A stretch of DNA of 64,000 nt, taken from JBCCGG01 sp039029395. Its GTDB lineage: Bacteria; Pseudomonadota; Alphaproteobacteria; Kiloniellales; JAKSDN01. The stretch spans positions 4,057 through 68,056 of the forward strand of contig JBCCGG010000034.1 of the NCBI GenBank assembly GCA_039029395.1. The letters are read 5' to 3'. The translations under genes and the position numbers were made by a program. Below are positions 25,985 to 35,153 of this stretch, in pieces; positions within the stretch are counted from its first letter, which is position 1, and each line of letters begins with the position of its first letter. The notes under the pieces were generated by a model. That model was not told the DNA's origin, made no database searches, and saw only the letters and a list, made by a program, of their open reading frames with translations.

Positions 25985-28882
25985 CCCATTCGGGGCCACA
26001 TCTGGAAAATTGATGCGCCAGACCTGAATGAGTTCTCCGGTCTTGGAGAACTTTTGGTGGACCAGCTCAAAGTGATCCTGGTAGCGGCCGTTCAACAGGA
26101 GCAGTTGGACGAGGGTTGAGCGAATCAATGGGATCGGCCCCATGAACACCAGCTTTCTCACGTCGTCGATCAGCACACCAACCTTTGGAAGCGATGGCTC
26201 GGCCGGTTGAATGACCTCCAGGTCGTCGATCCGCGCGATCAGGAGCAAGCCCGGGGTCAAATCTTCCGGACCGTCACTATCCCACGCCTTGAATGGAATG
26301 CGGCCCGCGGCAGGGTTGTTGGGCGGATAGGTGAACGATTGATACAGCCCGCCCAAGCTCGCGCCGGTGAGGAACAGAGGGCATTGCCATAGGCCTTCGT
26401 CGAGCTGGCATTGATGCCAACTGCGCGACGCCAACATGTCTTTGGGCAAGAGTTCAAGATCGCCGAGCTCGGGCTGATCGGCCAGCATTGTTTCGGCGCG
26501 CTGCCGATCCAGGCCATGGGTGGTCGTGAGTATCTCAAGGGCATCGTGATCGAAACCACGACGCGCGAGATCTCGCGCGCGCACTCTGTCAAAATCCCAC
26601 AGGTTGGTCACTACCGTTCGTTTGGCCGGTGCCAAGTTGGAGCTATTCGTAACCAAGTAACTCTCTGGCGCCGCACAGTGGGTCGAAGCGAGGAGCGTGT
26701 CTTGGGCATCATCATCAAGGCCGAGCTCAGCGAGATGGGCGCGCGCCGCCGGGGCTTCGAGCTGAACGACGTCGAGCAGTATGCCGTAAGCATCGGCCGG
26801 CTCCAGACCCAGGGCCAGCAACTTGTCGAAAGCGCTGTGGCGCGCCTCCGGTAAAGGCGCCGCGTCTGAGCCGCAGTTGAGCATGCGCAGAAGACCGGTC
26901 GTCTCGGCCCAATCTTGGGCTGACAGGGCGCGCAAGACCCAGTGGTGAAGCCGGTTGTGCCGTAGTGTCGCACCGTCCGCGGTGACCGGCCGCTCGGCCA
27001 CATACTTCGCCCAATGTCCATAGGTCCAATCAGCCAATGTGACAATGGCGTCAGGCGGACTGTTGTCCCGAAGGTAGCTGAGGCTTTCCCACCAGGCATC
27101 GTTCATCGCCGGCGGCTTCTTTGCTTGGGCGATTCCCGCGGTGATCGGCGGTATCAGAAGACCAAGGACGACCAAGCCCGTCAGCGGCCGCAGCGCTTGG
27201 GGAAGCGGTAAGCGGAGCGTCTCGAGGGCTTGCGGGATGTAATGGGCTGTTCGGTCCAAGGCAACGCCAAAGGCGAGACCGAAGGGTATGGCGAAAAACA
27301 TGACAAAACGTTCGCTCCTGCCAGCCATGACCATCAGCCCGATGAACCAGACCGCCAGGATCACGGTGCAGGCGAGGCGCGCCGGCGGCGGACCAGGGCG
27401 GGCCAGGATCTGGATGGCAAGGGCGACAACCAGCAGCCCGACCTGTATGCCGAAGAAAAGCTTGGCGCTGACCGTCTGAAACAACAACAGCATGGCGACG
27501 CCGAGTAAAGCGAGCAGCAGTCCATAGCGAAGCTTTTGGCTCGCTTGCGGGAAGAGAGCGAAGGCGACCCCGACCAGACCAAGAGCGAAAAGCGGCTTGC
27601 CGATCAGCGTTTGAATACCGAGCGCGCCAAAGCTTTGCAGCTCATTGACGGTCGAGAAGATGTTGGGCCACGGCAGGGCTTGGTCGACGGTCCCGGTCCT
27701 TGGGGAACTGCTTATCAGGTGCCAAGCGGACGCCGCAGCCCTAAAGATCGCATCTCCGTGACCCGATGGGATAGTGATCGCGAGGCTTGTCACTAGAAAA
27801 GCCAGACCGACGCGAATGACAAGTGCCGGCGCCGGGTCGCGCCAAACGCCTAGGAGCCCGGTTTGGCGCCAAGAGCGCATGCTCTCGATCAGCACCAGGA
27901 GCAGCAGCGACGCCACGCTTAGGGTGAAGAAGATCGACCAACCGCTCCAGATCAACGCGTGGAGTCCAACCATGGCGCCCGCAAGCGCTGCGAATCCGAT
28001 CTGGAAAAGCCCCTTGCGGGCCTGAATCGCCTCGACAATGAGCCACATCATGTAGAGGGGCAGGACGATGTTCCAGATATCGTTGTCGGCGCTGAGCGTG
28101 CGCTCCAGAATCGCTGGACTGAAGCCAATCACCAAGCTGGCTGCGAAGCCGCCAAGGGTGCCCGACAAACGTCGACCGAGAAAGAATGCCGGTACAACGC
28201 CCAACAGCCCGATCACGACGGAGGCGATCATCGCGCTGCTGGAGAGGGGATAGCCCGGCCTGACTGTCGTGATGAGCGTGTGAAGCGCCGCGAGCGCTGG
28301 GATATGAAGCGAATCACCGTAAACCATTGTGGTGCCGACAGGCGCGAGGGCCAGTGCGTCCCGGCAATCTCCATCGGTAGTACGATCGCAGGCCGTTCCT
28401 TTTTCAAGAGTATTGCGAGAAGCTCGCAACCAATAATAACTATCGGCGCCATCGAGATAAGGATGGTTTCGGCCATCCTCGCCGAAGAAAGTCATGCTGT
28501 CGCGCAGCTCGATCTCTGCCAAGGCCTGGCGAACCTCAAAATCACGGGGGTTTTCTTCGATCCACCGCTCGAATGCCAGGTCATTGCGCAAATGGATCGT
28601 ATCAAGCGTTCCATGGGGATTGGAGGCCAGCCAATCTTTCACAATTGAGCCAAGTTGGTCGTCGTTGTCGCCCAGCTCGGCCAAATTCTCAAAGCTCACG
28701 CTTTGGCGCACCAGCATCCGGGCCACATCATCGACGCCCGCCAATGTCATGGGCAGGGTCCGCACCCAAACGACGAGTGCCATCGCGATTGCCAAGGCAG
28801 CGACAACGACCAGCAGGTCCGCACGCCGAGAGGTGTGCGCTGGCTCGGATCGCGAAAACTTGACCTTATGGAGTTCTATCAA
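25976..28882 (-). CDS. STT3/AglB/PglB-like oligosaccharyltransferase
   Basis: 968 residues, an apparent membrane oligosaccharyltransferase that would transfer a lipid-linked glycan to Asn on the periplasmic side. An N-terminal helix at about 22-42 precedes a first external loop with ADSYYWLRASRN (Asp147), equivalent to the catalytic DxYYxLR-type motif. The second loop has SADNDIWN (Asp266, Asp268). About ten further helices follow. The C-terminal globular part begins WWESLSYLRD and includes LADWTYGHWAKYVAERPVTADG (residues 616-637), GLLRMLNCGSDAA and a final LLLLNGRYQDHFELV, all typical of archaeal and bacterial STT3. The WWDYG motif is altered to DWTYG. The start is a TTG and is uncertain. 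It lies between two PrsT-type genes. Confidence 0.85.
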   Translation of the reverse strand: MIELHKVKFSRSEPAHTSRRADLLVVVAALAIAMALVVWVRTLPMTLAGVDDVARMLVRQSVSFENLAELGDNDDQLGSIVKDWLASNPHGTLDTIHLRNDLAFERWIEENPRDFEVRQALAEIELRDSMTFFGEDGRNHPYLDGADSYYWLRASRNTLEKGTACDRTTDGDCRDALALAPVGTTMVYGDSLHIPALAALHTLITTVRPGYPLSSSAMIASVVIGLLGVVPAFFLGRRLSGTLGGFAASLVIGFSPAILERTLSADNDIWNIVLPLYMMWLIVEAIQARKGLFQIGFAALAGAMVGLHALIWSGWSIFFTLSVASLLLLVLIESMRSWRQTGLLGVWRDPAPALVIRVGLAFLVTSLAITIPSGHGDAIFRAAASAWHLISSSPRTGTVDQALPWPNIFSTVNELQSFGALGIQTLIGKPLFALGLVGVAFALFPQASQKLRYGLLLALLGVAMLLLFQTVSAKLFFGIQVGLLVVALAIQILARPGPPPARLACTVILAVWFIGLMVMAGRSERFVMFFAIPFGLAFGVALDRTAHYIPQALETLRLPLPQALRPLTGLVVLGLLIPPITAGIAQAKKPPAMNDAWWESLSYLRDNSPPDAIVTLADWTYGHWAKYVAERPVTADGATLRHNRLHHWVLRALSAQDWAETTGLLRMLNCGSDAAPLPEARHSAFDKLLALGLEPADAYGILLDVVQLEAPAARAHLAELGLDDDAQDTLLASTHCAAPESYLVTNSSNLAPAKRTVVTNLWDFDRVRARDLARRGFDHDALEILTTTHGLDRQRAETMLADQPELGDLELLPKDMLASRSWHQCQLDEGLWQCPLFLTGASLGGLYQSFTYPPNNPAAGRIPFKAWDSDGPEDLTPGLLLIARIDDLEVIQPAEPSLPKVGVLIDDVRKLVFMGPIPLIRSTLVQLLLLNGRYQDHFELVHQKFSKTGELIQVWRINFPDVAPNGDS

Positions 28883-29333
28883 GGAAACGATTCCGGATAG
28901 GTTGGGCCGGCATTGGGAGGTCTTCGGATGATGGCGGGCCCGGTCGTCGATAGAAGTCGTGACCCTGGCAGTCTTTCAATTCCGTTGCACCTCAGCCCAA
29001 GATAAACCATGGACTGTTAAGAACAAAAGATGTGCCAAGAACCTAGAGCAGGGCGCTAGATCGCTTTCCACTCGATGCGGCCGACACATTGGTGTTCTGG
29101 ATTGCGTGCCGTGGACTTTAAAGAACGAAAGGTGTACAATTCTAAGCGCAATTTGCCGCGAAAAGGATTATATTAATTCCTTAGGGCTAAGCAGGTATCG
29201 CCCGCTCGATGCCACAATCGGATGGTCTTATGACATTGCGCCGGATGCCACAAAAGTAAGGCTGGCGCGCTGGTTCGCAATAGGTTAGTCGATCTAGGCA
29301 TTGGATGAGAGTAAGCGACTAAGAAGGTCGAGC
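28883..29333. other. Divergent intergenic region with a 30-base direct repeat
   Basis: 451 bases between the STT3-like gene and the second PrsT-like gene. A possible 109-codon reading frame at 28959 lacks any recognisable feature and I do not accept it. The region holds two copies of a 30-base motif about 100 bases apart (annotated separately) and a moderately AT-rich stretch from 29130 to 29190. It probably carries the promoters for both divergent genes. Confidence 0.5.
29007..29138. repeat. Two 30-base direct repeats upstream of PrsT copy 2
   Basis: The copies are at 29007-29036 and 29109-29138. They share CC-R-TGGACT, then AAGAAC, AAAG and TGT at identical spacing, with about seven differences in 30 bases. 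The start-to-start distance is 102 bases. This may be a pair of activator sites or a decayed duplication. The motif is not the same as the GTGTAAAG dyad found before the PEP-CTERM gene. Confidence 0.5.
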
Positions 29334-32153
29334 ATGACATTGAGCAAAACGTTGATCAGGCTTCCCCGTCCGCGGGCGGCTGTTATGGTTCTGGGCTTTG
29401 CAGCCATGATGCTTGCCGCCTGTGACGAAGCGGGCGTGAGCTCGCCCACCGAATCCATCGAGAAAGCGCGCGATTATCTTGCCTCGGGCGACTACCAAGC
29501 AAGCGTGATCGAGCTCAAGAATGCGCTGCAAGCCGAGCCGGAAAATGCCGAGGCCCGCCTGCTGTTGGGCGAAACCTATCTGGAGATGTACAACTGGCAG
29601 GGCGCTCAAAAAGAACTAGAGCGTGCGAGCGCCATGGGTGCCGATGAGAACAGTGTTGTGGTGCCGCTTAGCCGAGTGAAGTACCTGGCCGGAGACTTTC
29701 CGTGGATTCTCGCCGAGGCCGAAGTGAATGACGAGATGACACCAGAGCAGCGCGCGGACATTCACGTGTTACACGGCCAGGTCAGGCTTAGGCAAGGCCA
29801 TCACGAGGAGTCCGAGGCGGAGTTCAATCGTGCGCTCGGTGAAAAGCCCGATCACGTCGAAGCCATCATTGGCGTTGGTGCCGTTGCCTTGGCCCGCGGC
29901 GATCAGGAGACGGCGGAAAAGCAGCTCTCTCAGGCCCGAGAAATCGACGAGAACAATCTACATGTACACCTGTTGGATGGCGATATCGCCTCTCGGGAAC
30001 GGGATTTCGAACGCTCCGAGACTGCCTTCGCCAAAGCGGTCGAGGTTAATGGGCTAGCGCCCGAGGCGCGCCTGGGCCTGATCTGGGCGCAGCTGCAGAA
30101 CAAGAATGCCGACGGAGCGCTCGAGACCGTAAAGCCTCTGCTCAAGGTCCGGCCCGATGACCCGATCTTGAACTACTTGAACTCTGTCGCTTACTTCGAC
30201 AAGCAGGAGTTCCAGCTGGCCAAAGACCACGCCGAGGCAGCGCTGTTGGCCAGTCGCAATCACCTGCCGAGCCGGTTGATCGCAGGAATCTCCAGCTACA
30301 TGCTGGGCGCCCATGAACAGGCACGCCGCCATTTGGCGGCTTACGTCGCCGATGTACCAGATCACGCACTGGCCCGAAAAACCCTTGCCGCGTCACAGCT
30401 TGCCGTGGGGCGCAACAAGGAAGCGGCCGAGACGCTCGAAGGCGTGGAAATCGAAACCACAAACGACACCCAGCTGCTGGCCGCGATCGGACAGCAGGTA
30501 CTGCGGGATGGCGACCTTGAGGCCAGTCGAGAGATCTTCGAGCGTGTGGTCGAGATCAGGCCGGAAAGCTCTCACGGGCGCACTGGCCTGGCGGCCGCCA
30601 ATCTTGGGCTGGGCGAGACTGAAACTTCGATCGAGGAGCTCGAGCGCGCGCTCCAAGCCAATCCTGGAAATGTCGGTGCCGCGGCCCTCCTGATCGTGAA
30701 CTACCTCAACGACGGAAAGTATGACGAGGCCCTTCGCAGTTCGCTCGAGATGCAGCAAACCAACCCTGAATCGCCACATGGCTACACCCTGGCCGGCTTG
30801 GCGGAGGCAGGTAAGGGGGATGTCGACGGCGCGGTGCAGGAGTTCAGAAGAGCCTTAGAGGTCAGCCCAGGCGACTACAATGCGACCAACAATCTCGCCT
30901 TGATCCTGATCGATCGCGGTGAGGAACAAGAGGCGCAGCAGCTCTACGAAGAGGCGCTTGAGGTCAACCCGAACCACGGGCCCTTGCTGCTCAAGGTGGC
31001 GCAGATGCGCCTAAACATGGGCGAGACCCAGGCTGCGCGCGACCTTGTGGAGCGGGTCGTCGAGCTCTATCCAAACGACGACGGCCTGAAGATGTCGCTG
31101 GCACGCCTTTACATGAGAACCGGCGAGCCGCTCAAGGCACTCGACCAAATCGAAGGGGTGAGCACGCGCGAAGCCCGCAATCCGGCGCTCTTTGAGCTGA
31201 CTGGCAACGCCTATTTGGCGAGTCAGCAAATGCCGGAAGCGATCGCGACCCACGAGGCTTGGAAAGAAGCCCACCCGAACATGGCGGCGCCCTATCTCTA
31301 TCTCGCACGGATTTACGAGGAACAGGGCGAGTTCTTCCAGTCCGGTCGAGAAATCGCGGAGGCCTTGAGGCTTGCCGAGAAGGGCTCGCCTGAGGATATC
31401 TCGGCCCGCTACTTCTATGGTCGTTTGCTGGCCAGGACACAGCAGCTCGATAAGGCCGAGAAGGAACTGCGCGCGCTGCGCCGGGATCACCCGGAGAGTG
31501 CGGATGTTGCCACGCTGGCCGGTGACATTGCCATTGCGCGCGGGCAGGTCGCCGAGGCGGCCAAGGCCTATGGCGATGCTTGGGAAATTCGAAAGGAAAG
31601 CAACTTGCTGCGGCGCCTGTCCGGTGCCGAAACGCTTATCGGCAAAGGCGACGTGGCCATAGAGCGGATGGAGAAATGGTTGGCTGACCATCCGATTGAT
31701 ACGGGGAACCGGTTCGTTCTCGCAGACATGTACCTGACTCAAGGTCAGAACGACAAAGCTCTCGAACTCTACAAGAGCTTGTTGGAGCGCTACCCGGACG
31801 TCGCTTCGGCCCAGAACAATCTTGCATCGCTTCTTGCGGAGCGCGGTGAGCTGGAAGCAGCTCTGACACATGCCGAGCGTGCGCGTGTCCTGGAACCCAA
31901 CGACACCACGGTGATGGATACCTTGGCGGGAATCTATCTCAAGATGGGTCGTATGGACGAGGCTCTCGAGCTGTTGCAAATCGCGGCGCGATCGAGCAAG
32001 ACCCCGGCGATCAAGTTCCATTTGGCACAAGTCTTGGCAGAGCATGGTAGCCGTCAGGAAGCGATCGATGTCCTGCGCGGCCTCTTGGCTGATTCGCGCC
32101 CCTTCAGCCAGCGCCAGCAGGCCGAGGCCCTGCTTGACGAACTCGAAGGTTAG
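29334..32153 (+). CDS. PEP-CTERM system TPR-repeat lipoprotein (PrsT-like), copy 2
   Basis: 939 residues, a paralogue of the gene at 23156. The signal peptide ends at a lipobox (FAAMMLAACDEAG, Cys near 36), then TPR units continue to the C-terminus (first unit ARDYLASGDYQASVIELKNA). Shared segments with copy 1 include NHLPSRLIAG in this copy and RHLPSRLIAG in the other, plus SPHGYTLAG or SPHGHTLAG, which place both in the PrsT family. AAGAAGG at 29321-29327 is a good ribosome binding site for the ATG at 29334. Two such lipoproteins close together suggest either a functional pair or specialisation for different partners. Confidence 0.88.
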   Translation: MTLSKTLIRLPRPRAAVMVLGFAAMMLAACDEAGVSSPTESIEKARDYLASGDYQASVIELKNALQAEPENAEARLLLGETYLEMYNWQGAQKELERASAMGADENSVVVPLSRVKYLAGDFPWILAEAEVNDEMTPEQRADIHVLHGQVRLRQGHHEESEAEFNRALGEKPDHVEAIIGVGAVALARGDQETAEKQLSQAREIDENNLHVHLLDGDIASRERDFERSETAFAKAVEVNGLAPEARLGLIWAQLQNKNADGALETVKPLLKVRPDDPILNYLNSVAYFDKQEFQLAKDHAEAALLASRNHLPSRLIAGISSYMLGAHEQARRHLAAYVADVPDHALARKTLAASQLAVGRNKEAAETLEGVEIETTNDTQLLAAIGQQVLRDGDLEASREIFERVVEIRPESSHGRTGLAAANLGLGETETSIEELERALQANPGNVGAAALLIVNYLNDGKYDEALRSSLEMQQTNPESPHGYTLAGLAEAGKGDVDGAVQEFRRALEVSPGDYNATNNLALILIDRGEEQEAQQLYEEALEVNPNHGPLLLKVAQMRLNMGETQAARDLVERVVELYPNDDGLKMSLARLYMRTGEPLKALDQIEGVSTREARNPALFELTGNAYLASQQMPEAIATHEAWKEAHPNMAAPYLYLARIYEEQGEFFQSGREIAEALRLAEKGSPEDISARYFYGRLLARTQQLDKAEKELRALRRDHPESADVATLAGDIAIARGQVAEAAKAYGDAWEIRKESNLLRRLSGAETLIGKGDVAIERMEKWLADHPIDTGNRFVLADMYLTQGQNDKALELYKSLLERYPDVASAQNNLASLLAERGELEAALTHAERARVLEPNDTTVMDTLAGIYLKMGRMDEALELLQIAARSSKTPAIKFHLAQVLAEHGSRQEAIDVLRGLLADSRPFSQRQQAEALLDELEG

Positions 32154-32171
32154 AAACGGCCCCAACCTGTC

Positions 32172-33851
32172 ATGCCGCAGCCGATGCGGGCGGTGATGAG
32201 ACCAGAGCAAACAGCGTTTAGCGAGACTGAAGGGGACCACGGTACCTCATTGGCCCGGGCCCTGGATCGCTGGACCGCGCTGCTCGGGGCCGATCATGTG
32301 CTGGCGCAGGGCACCGATCTTGAGGCCTACCGCCAATCGACATTGCCCGCGGCCCCATCGGCTTGGGCGGTGCTGAGACCTGGGTCTCGTGATCAGTTGA
32401 TCGAGGCGCTTGCCATCGCCCGGGAATGCGCCGTGCCTCTCTATCCGATCAGCCGCGGCCGCAACTGGGGCTATGGGGACGCCTGCCCTGTGACCGAAGG
32501 CCAAGTGGTCGTGGATCTGGGGCGCATGAACCGTATTCTCGAGGTCGACCCTGACCTTGGCTATGCGGTGATCGAGCCCGGCGTGACCCAGGGTCAGCTG
32601 GCGCGCTACATCGAGGATAATGGCCTGGCGCTTTGCATCGACGCTACCGGCGCCGGACCCGAGACCAGCCTAGTCGGCAACGTGCTTGAACGTGGCTACG
32701 GCCACTCGCCGGCCGGCGATCGCTTTCGGAGCATTTGTGGCCTCCAGGTGGTGTTGGCTGACGGTCGCGTGCTCGAGACCGGATTCGGCCACTACCAGGA
32801 TGCCCAGGCGTCGCGAGTTTTCCCCTACGGCGTTGGGCCGGTCCTGGATGGCCTCTTTACTCAGTCCAACTTCGGCATCGTCACCAAAATGGGGCTTTGG
32901 CTGCAGCCCAAGCCGGCGGTCACTCAGGTATTCATCTGCAGCGTCGAGGCGGAAAGCGGTATCGCTGGCCTGGTCGAGGACCTGCGGCGATTGCGCCTGA
33001 ATGGCGATCTTAGAAGCATCGTCCACATCGGTAACGAACTGAGGGCTTTTTCCGGCGAGGGCGGCTTCCCACTCGATCGCGCCCGTGAGGGACCTCCCTT
33101 AAGCCCGGAGCTTCGGGGTGAGCTGCGCAGAGAGCTAGGGGTCGGCGCCTGGACGGCCTGGGGCGGCTTGAGCGGATCGAGCGCCCAAGTGGCGGTCGCC
33201 CGAAGGGCCGTCAAGCGCGCGCTCAAGAAACCAGGGCGAAAGCTGGTGATCATGGACGAGCGCAAGCTAAAGCTGGCCCGGGTCTTCGCCCGTACCTCGC
33301 TCGGCCGCGGCTTGCGCCACAAGTTGGATGCGGTCGCGGCGGCCCTGGATCTGGTGCGTGGCCGTCCGACCGACCATTTCTTGACCGGCGTCTACTGGCG
33401 GCGGCCAGGTGGCCGGCCCGCCGGCGACGCGGATCCGCGGACCGATGGCTGCGGCGTGCTTTGGCTGTCACCGGTCATGCCCATGACCGGACCGGCGGTA
33501 ACGCGCTTTATGGCGCTGATAGCACCGATCTACGCGGCCCACGGCTTCGACCTCTTCGTGACCTTGAACCTGGTCACCGAGCGCGCCCTGGGCGCCGTTC
33601 TCAACATCGTTTACGACAAAGCGGACCCTGAAGAGGCCACGCGCGCCCGGGGCTGCTACGACCAGCTGCTCGACAGTCTCATGGCGGAAGGTCTGCCGCC
33701 CTACCGTGTCGGAATCCAATCCATGGCCCAGCTCGACCAAGGCTCGGACGTCTTCTGGGACGTCGCGGCCGAGATTAAGGCGGCCTTGGATCCGGAAGGG
33801 ATGATCGCGCCCGGCCGTTATCAGCCGGGCCGCGCGAGATCACAGCGGTAA
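32172..33851 (+). CDS. FAD-linked oxidase, vanillyl-alcohol oxidase/4-cresol dehydrogenase type
   Basis: 559 residues. The FAD-binding PCMH domain is clear: PLYPISRGRNWGYGDACPV, VVVDLGRMNRILEVDPDLGYAVIEPGVTQGQLARYI, then a GAGPETSLVGNVLERGYGHSPAGDRF block. The second half matches the VAO/p-cresol methylhydroxylase cap domain. These enzymes oxidise phenolic or alcohol substrates. No cytochrome subunit gene is adjacent, so it may act as an oxidase. It starts 18 bases after the TPR lipoprotein gene and is followed on the same strand by a glycosyltransferase and a GMC oxidoreductase. The substrate is not deducible. Confidence 0.85.
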   Translation: MPQPMRAVMRPEQTAFSETEGDHGTSLARALDRWTALLGADHVLAQGTDLEAYRQSTLPAAPSAWAVLRPGSRDQLIEALAIARECAVPLYPISRGRNWGYGDACPVTEGQVVVDLGRMNRILEVDPDLGYAVIEPGVTQGQLARYIEDNGLALCIDATGAGPETSLVGNVLERGYGHSPAGDRFRSICGLQVVLADGRVLETGFGHYQDAQASRVFPYGVGPVLDGLFTQSNFGIVTKMGLWLQPKPAVTQVFICSVEAESGIAGLVEDLRRLRLNGDLRSIVHIGNELRAFSGEGGFPLDRAREGPPLSPELRGELRRELGVGAWTAWGGLSGSSAQVAVARRAVKRALKKPGRKLVIMDERKLKLARVFARTSLGRGLRHKLDAVAAALDLVRGRPTDHFLTGVYWRRPGGRPAGDADPRTDGCGVLWLSPVMPMTGPAVTRFMALIAPIYAAHGFDLFVTLNLVTERALGAVLNIVYDKADPEEATRARGCYDQLLDSLMAEGLPPYRVGIQSMAQLDQGSDVFWDVAAEIKAALDPEGMIAPGRYQPGRARSQR

Positions 33852-33938
33852 CATTTTCCGGCGCAAAGCGCCATTCGCCGCGCGATTGAGTTAAAAGGCC
33901 CTTAACCCAAAGCGTGCTTTGATTGACCGGTGGATGGA

Positions 33939-35153
33939 ATGACTGGATCCGGTGCGCCTGGGAGAACCCGTGTTCTGTTCTTCTGCGAGGCGGTAACTCT
34001 GGCCCACGTGGCGCGGCCCGTGGCCTTGGCAGAGTCGCTCGACCGCGCCAGCTTCGATGCCCACATCGCTTGCGACGCACGCTATTCCAATCTTTTCAAG
34101 ACCCTAGAGCTGCCACGGCACGAGCTCTACTCGATCCCGTCCGAGGAGTTTCTGGCGCGGCTATCGCGGGGTAGCCCGGTATTTAGCGCCGAAACCCTCG
34201 AGACCTATATCGCCGACGACCTGCGGCTGATCGAGGCGGTTGATCCTGACATCGTTGTCGGTGATTTTCGCTTGTCCCTCACGGTCAGCTCGAAGCTTGC
34301 CGGAAAGCCCTATGTAGCGATCAGCAACGCCTATTGGAGCCCCTATGCCGAGCCGCGCTTCATGGTGCCCAACATCCCGGTCACGGGCGTGCTTGGCTTG
34401 CCCCTAAGCCAATGGATCTTCGATCGCATCCGCCCAATGGTGTTCGCCTACCATTGCCGGCCCATGGCAAAGGTTCGCCGGCATCATGGGCTGGACGATC
34501 TTGGCTCAGACATCAGGCGCTACTTCACGATCGCGGACAGGACGCTCTACGCCGACATTCCAGAGCTGATACCGACGGTTAATCGGCCCGACCATCATCT
34601 CTACATGGGTCACGTACCCTGGCAGCCCGAGATCGATTTGCCCGACTGGTGGGAGGAGTTACCGGACGATCGGCCCCTCGTTTACGTCAACCTGGGCAGC
34701 TCAGGCCTTGGCGAGCTGCTGCCGACCGTGCTGGAAAGCCTCGGCGAGTTAGAAGTTAGGACCATGGTCGCGACGGCCGGGCGCTGCCACCTCGACGGCG
34801 TCGGCGACAACACCTTCGAAGCTGATTATCTGCCTGGCGACCAGGCCGCCCAGCGGGCCGATCTGATGATTTGCAACGGCGGCAGCCCGAGCGCACTTCA
34901 GGCGGTCGCGGCTGGAACGCCGGTCATCGGCCTGCCGAGCAACTTCGATCAGTTCCTCAACATGGCCTACTTCGAGCGGGCCGGGCTGGGTACCATTCTA
35001 CGCCCGGATCGTTTCAGCAAATCGGCGCTTTTGGAGGCTGTCACCAGGATACTGGGGAATCGGCGGGTGCGCGCGCGCATAGAGCAGGTTCAGGACCAGC
35101 TTAAAGGATATCAACCACCTAAGATTCTCTCCGAAGTCCTGGCCACGATCTAA
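33939..35153 (+). CDS. Family 1 glycosyltransferase (UGT/MGT-like)
   Basis: 404 residues, GT-B fold. The N-terminal Rossmann domain starts RVLFFCEAVTLAHVARPVALAESLD. The C-terminal nucleotide-sugar domain contains DRPLVYVNLGSSGLGELLP and CNGGSPSALQAVAAGTPVIGLPSNFDQFLN, equivalent to the macrolide and sterol glycosyltransferase signature. These enzymes glycosylate small lipophilic acceptors. I prefer ATG 33939 because GGTGGA lies directly upstream; a GTG at 33930 would add three residues. The stop overlaps the start of the next gene, indicating coupled expression and a common pathway with the flanking oxidoreductases. Confidence 0.88.
   Translation: MTGSGAPGRTRVLFFCEAVTLAHVARPVALAESLDRASFDAHIACDARYSNLFKTLELPRHELYSIPSEEFLARLSRGSPVFSAETLETYIADDLRLIEAVDPDIVVGDFRLSLTVSSKLAGKPYVAISNAYWSPYAEPRFMVPNIPVTGVLGLPLSQWIFDRIRPMVFAYHCRPMAKVRRHHGLDDLGSDIRRYFTIADRTLYADIPELIPTVNRPDHHLYMGHVPWQPEIDLPDWWEELPDDRPLVYVNLGSSGLGELLPTVLESLGELEVRTMVATAGRCHLDGVGDNTFEADYLPGDQAAQRADLMICNGGSPSALQAVAAGTPVIGLPSNFDQFLNMAYFERAGLGTILRPDRFSKSALLEAVTRILGNRRVRARIEQVQDQLKGYQPPKILSEVLATI

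Noticed and set aside
28959..29288. A 109-codon reading frame between the STT3-like and second PrsT-like genes
   Set aside because: It has no recognisable motif, no ribosome binding site and contains the two 30-base direct repeats, which better explain the sequence as regulatory.
33852..33938. Short GC-rich inverted repeat after the VAO-type gene as a terminator
   Set aside because: The stem is only about five bases and there is no U-tract. The glycosyltransferase follows closely in the same direction, so read-through is more likely.
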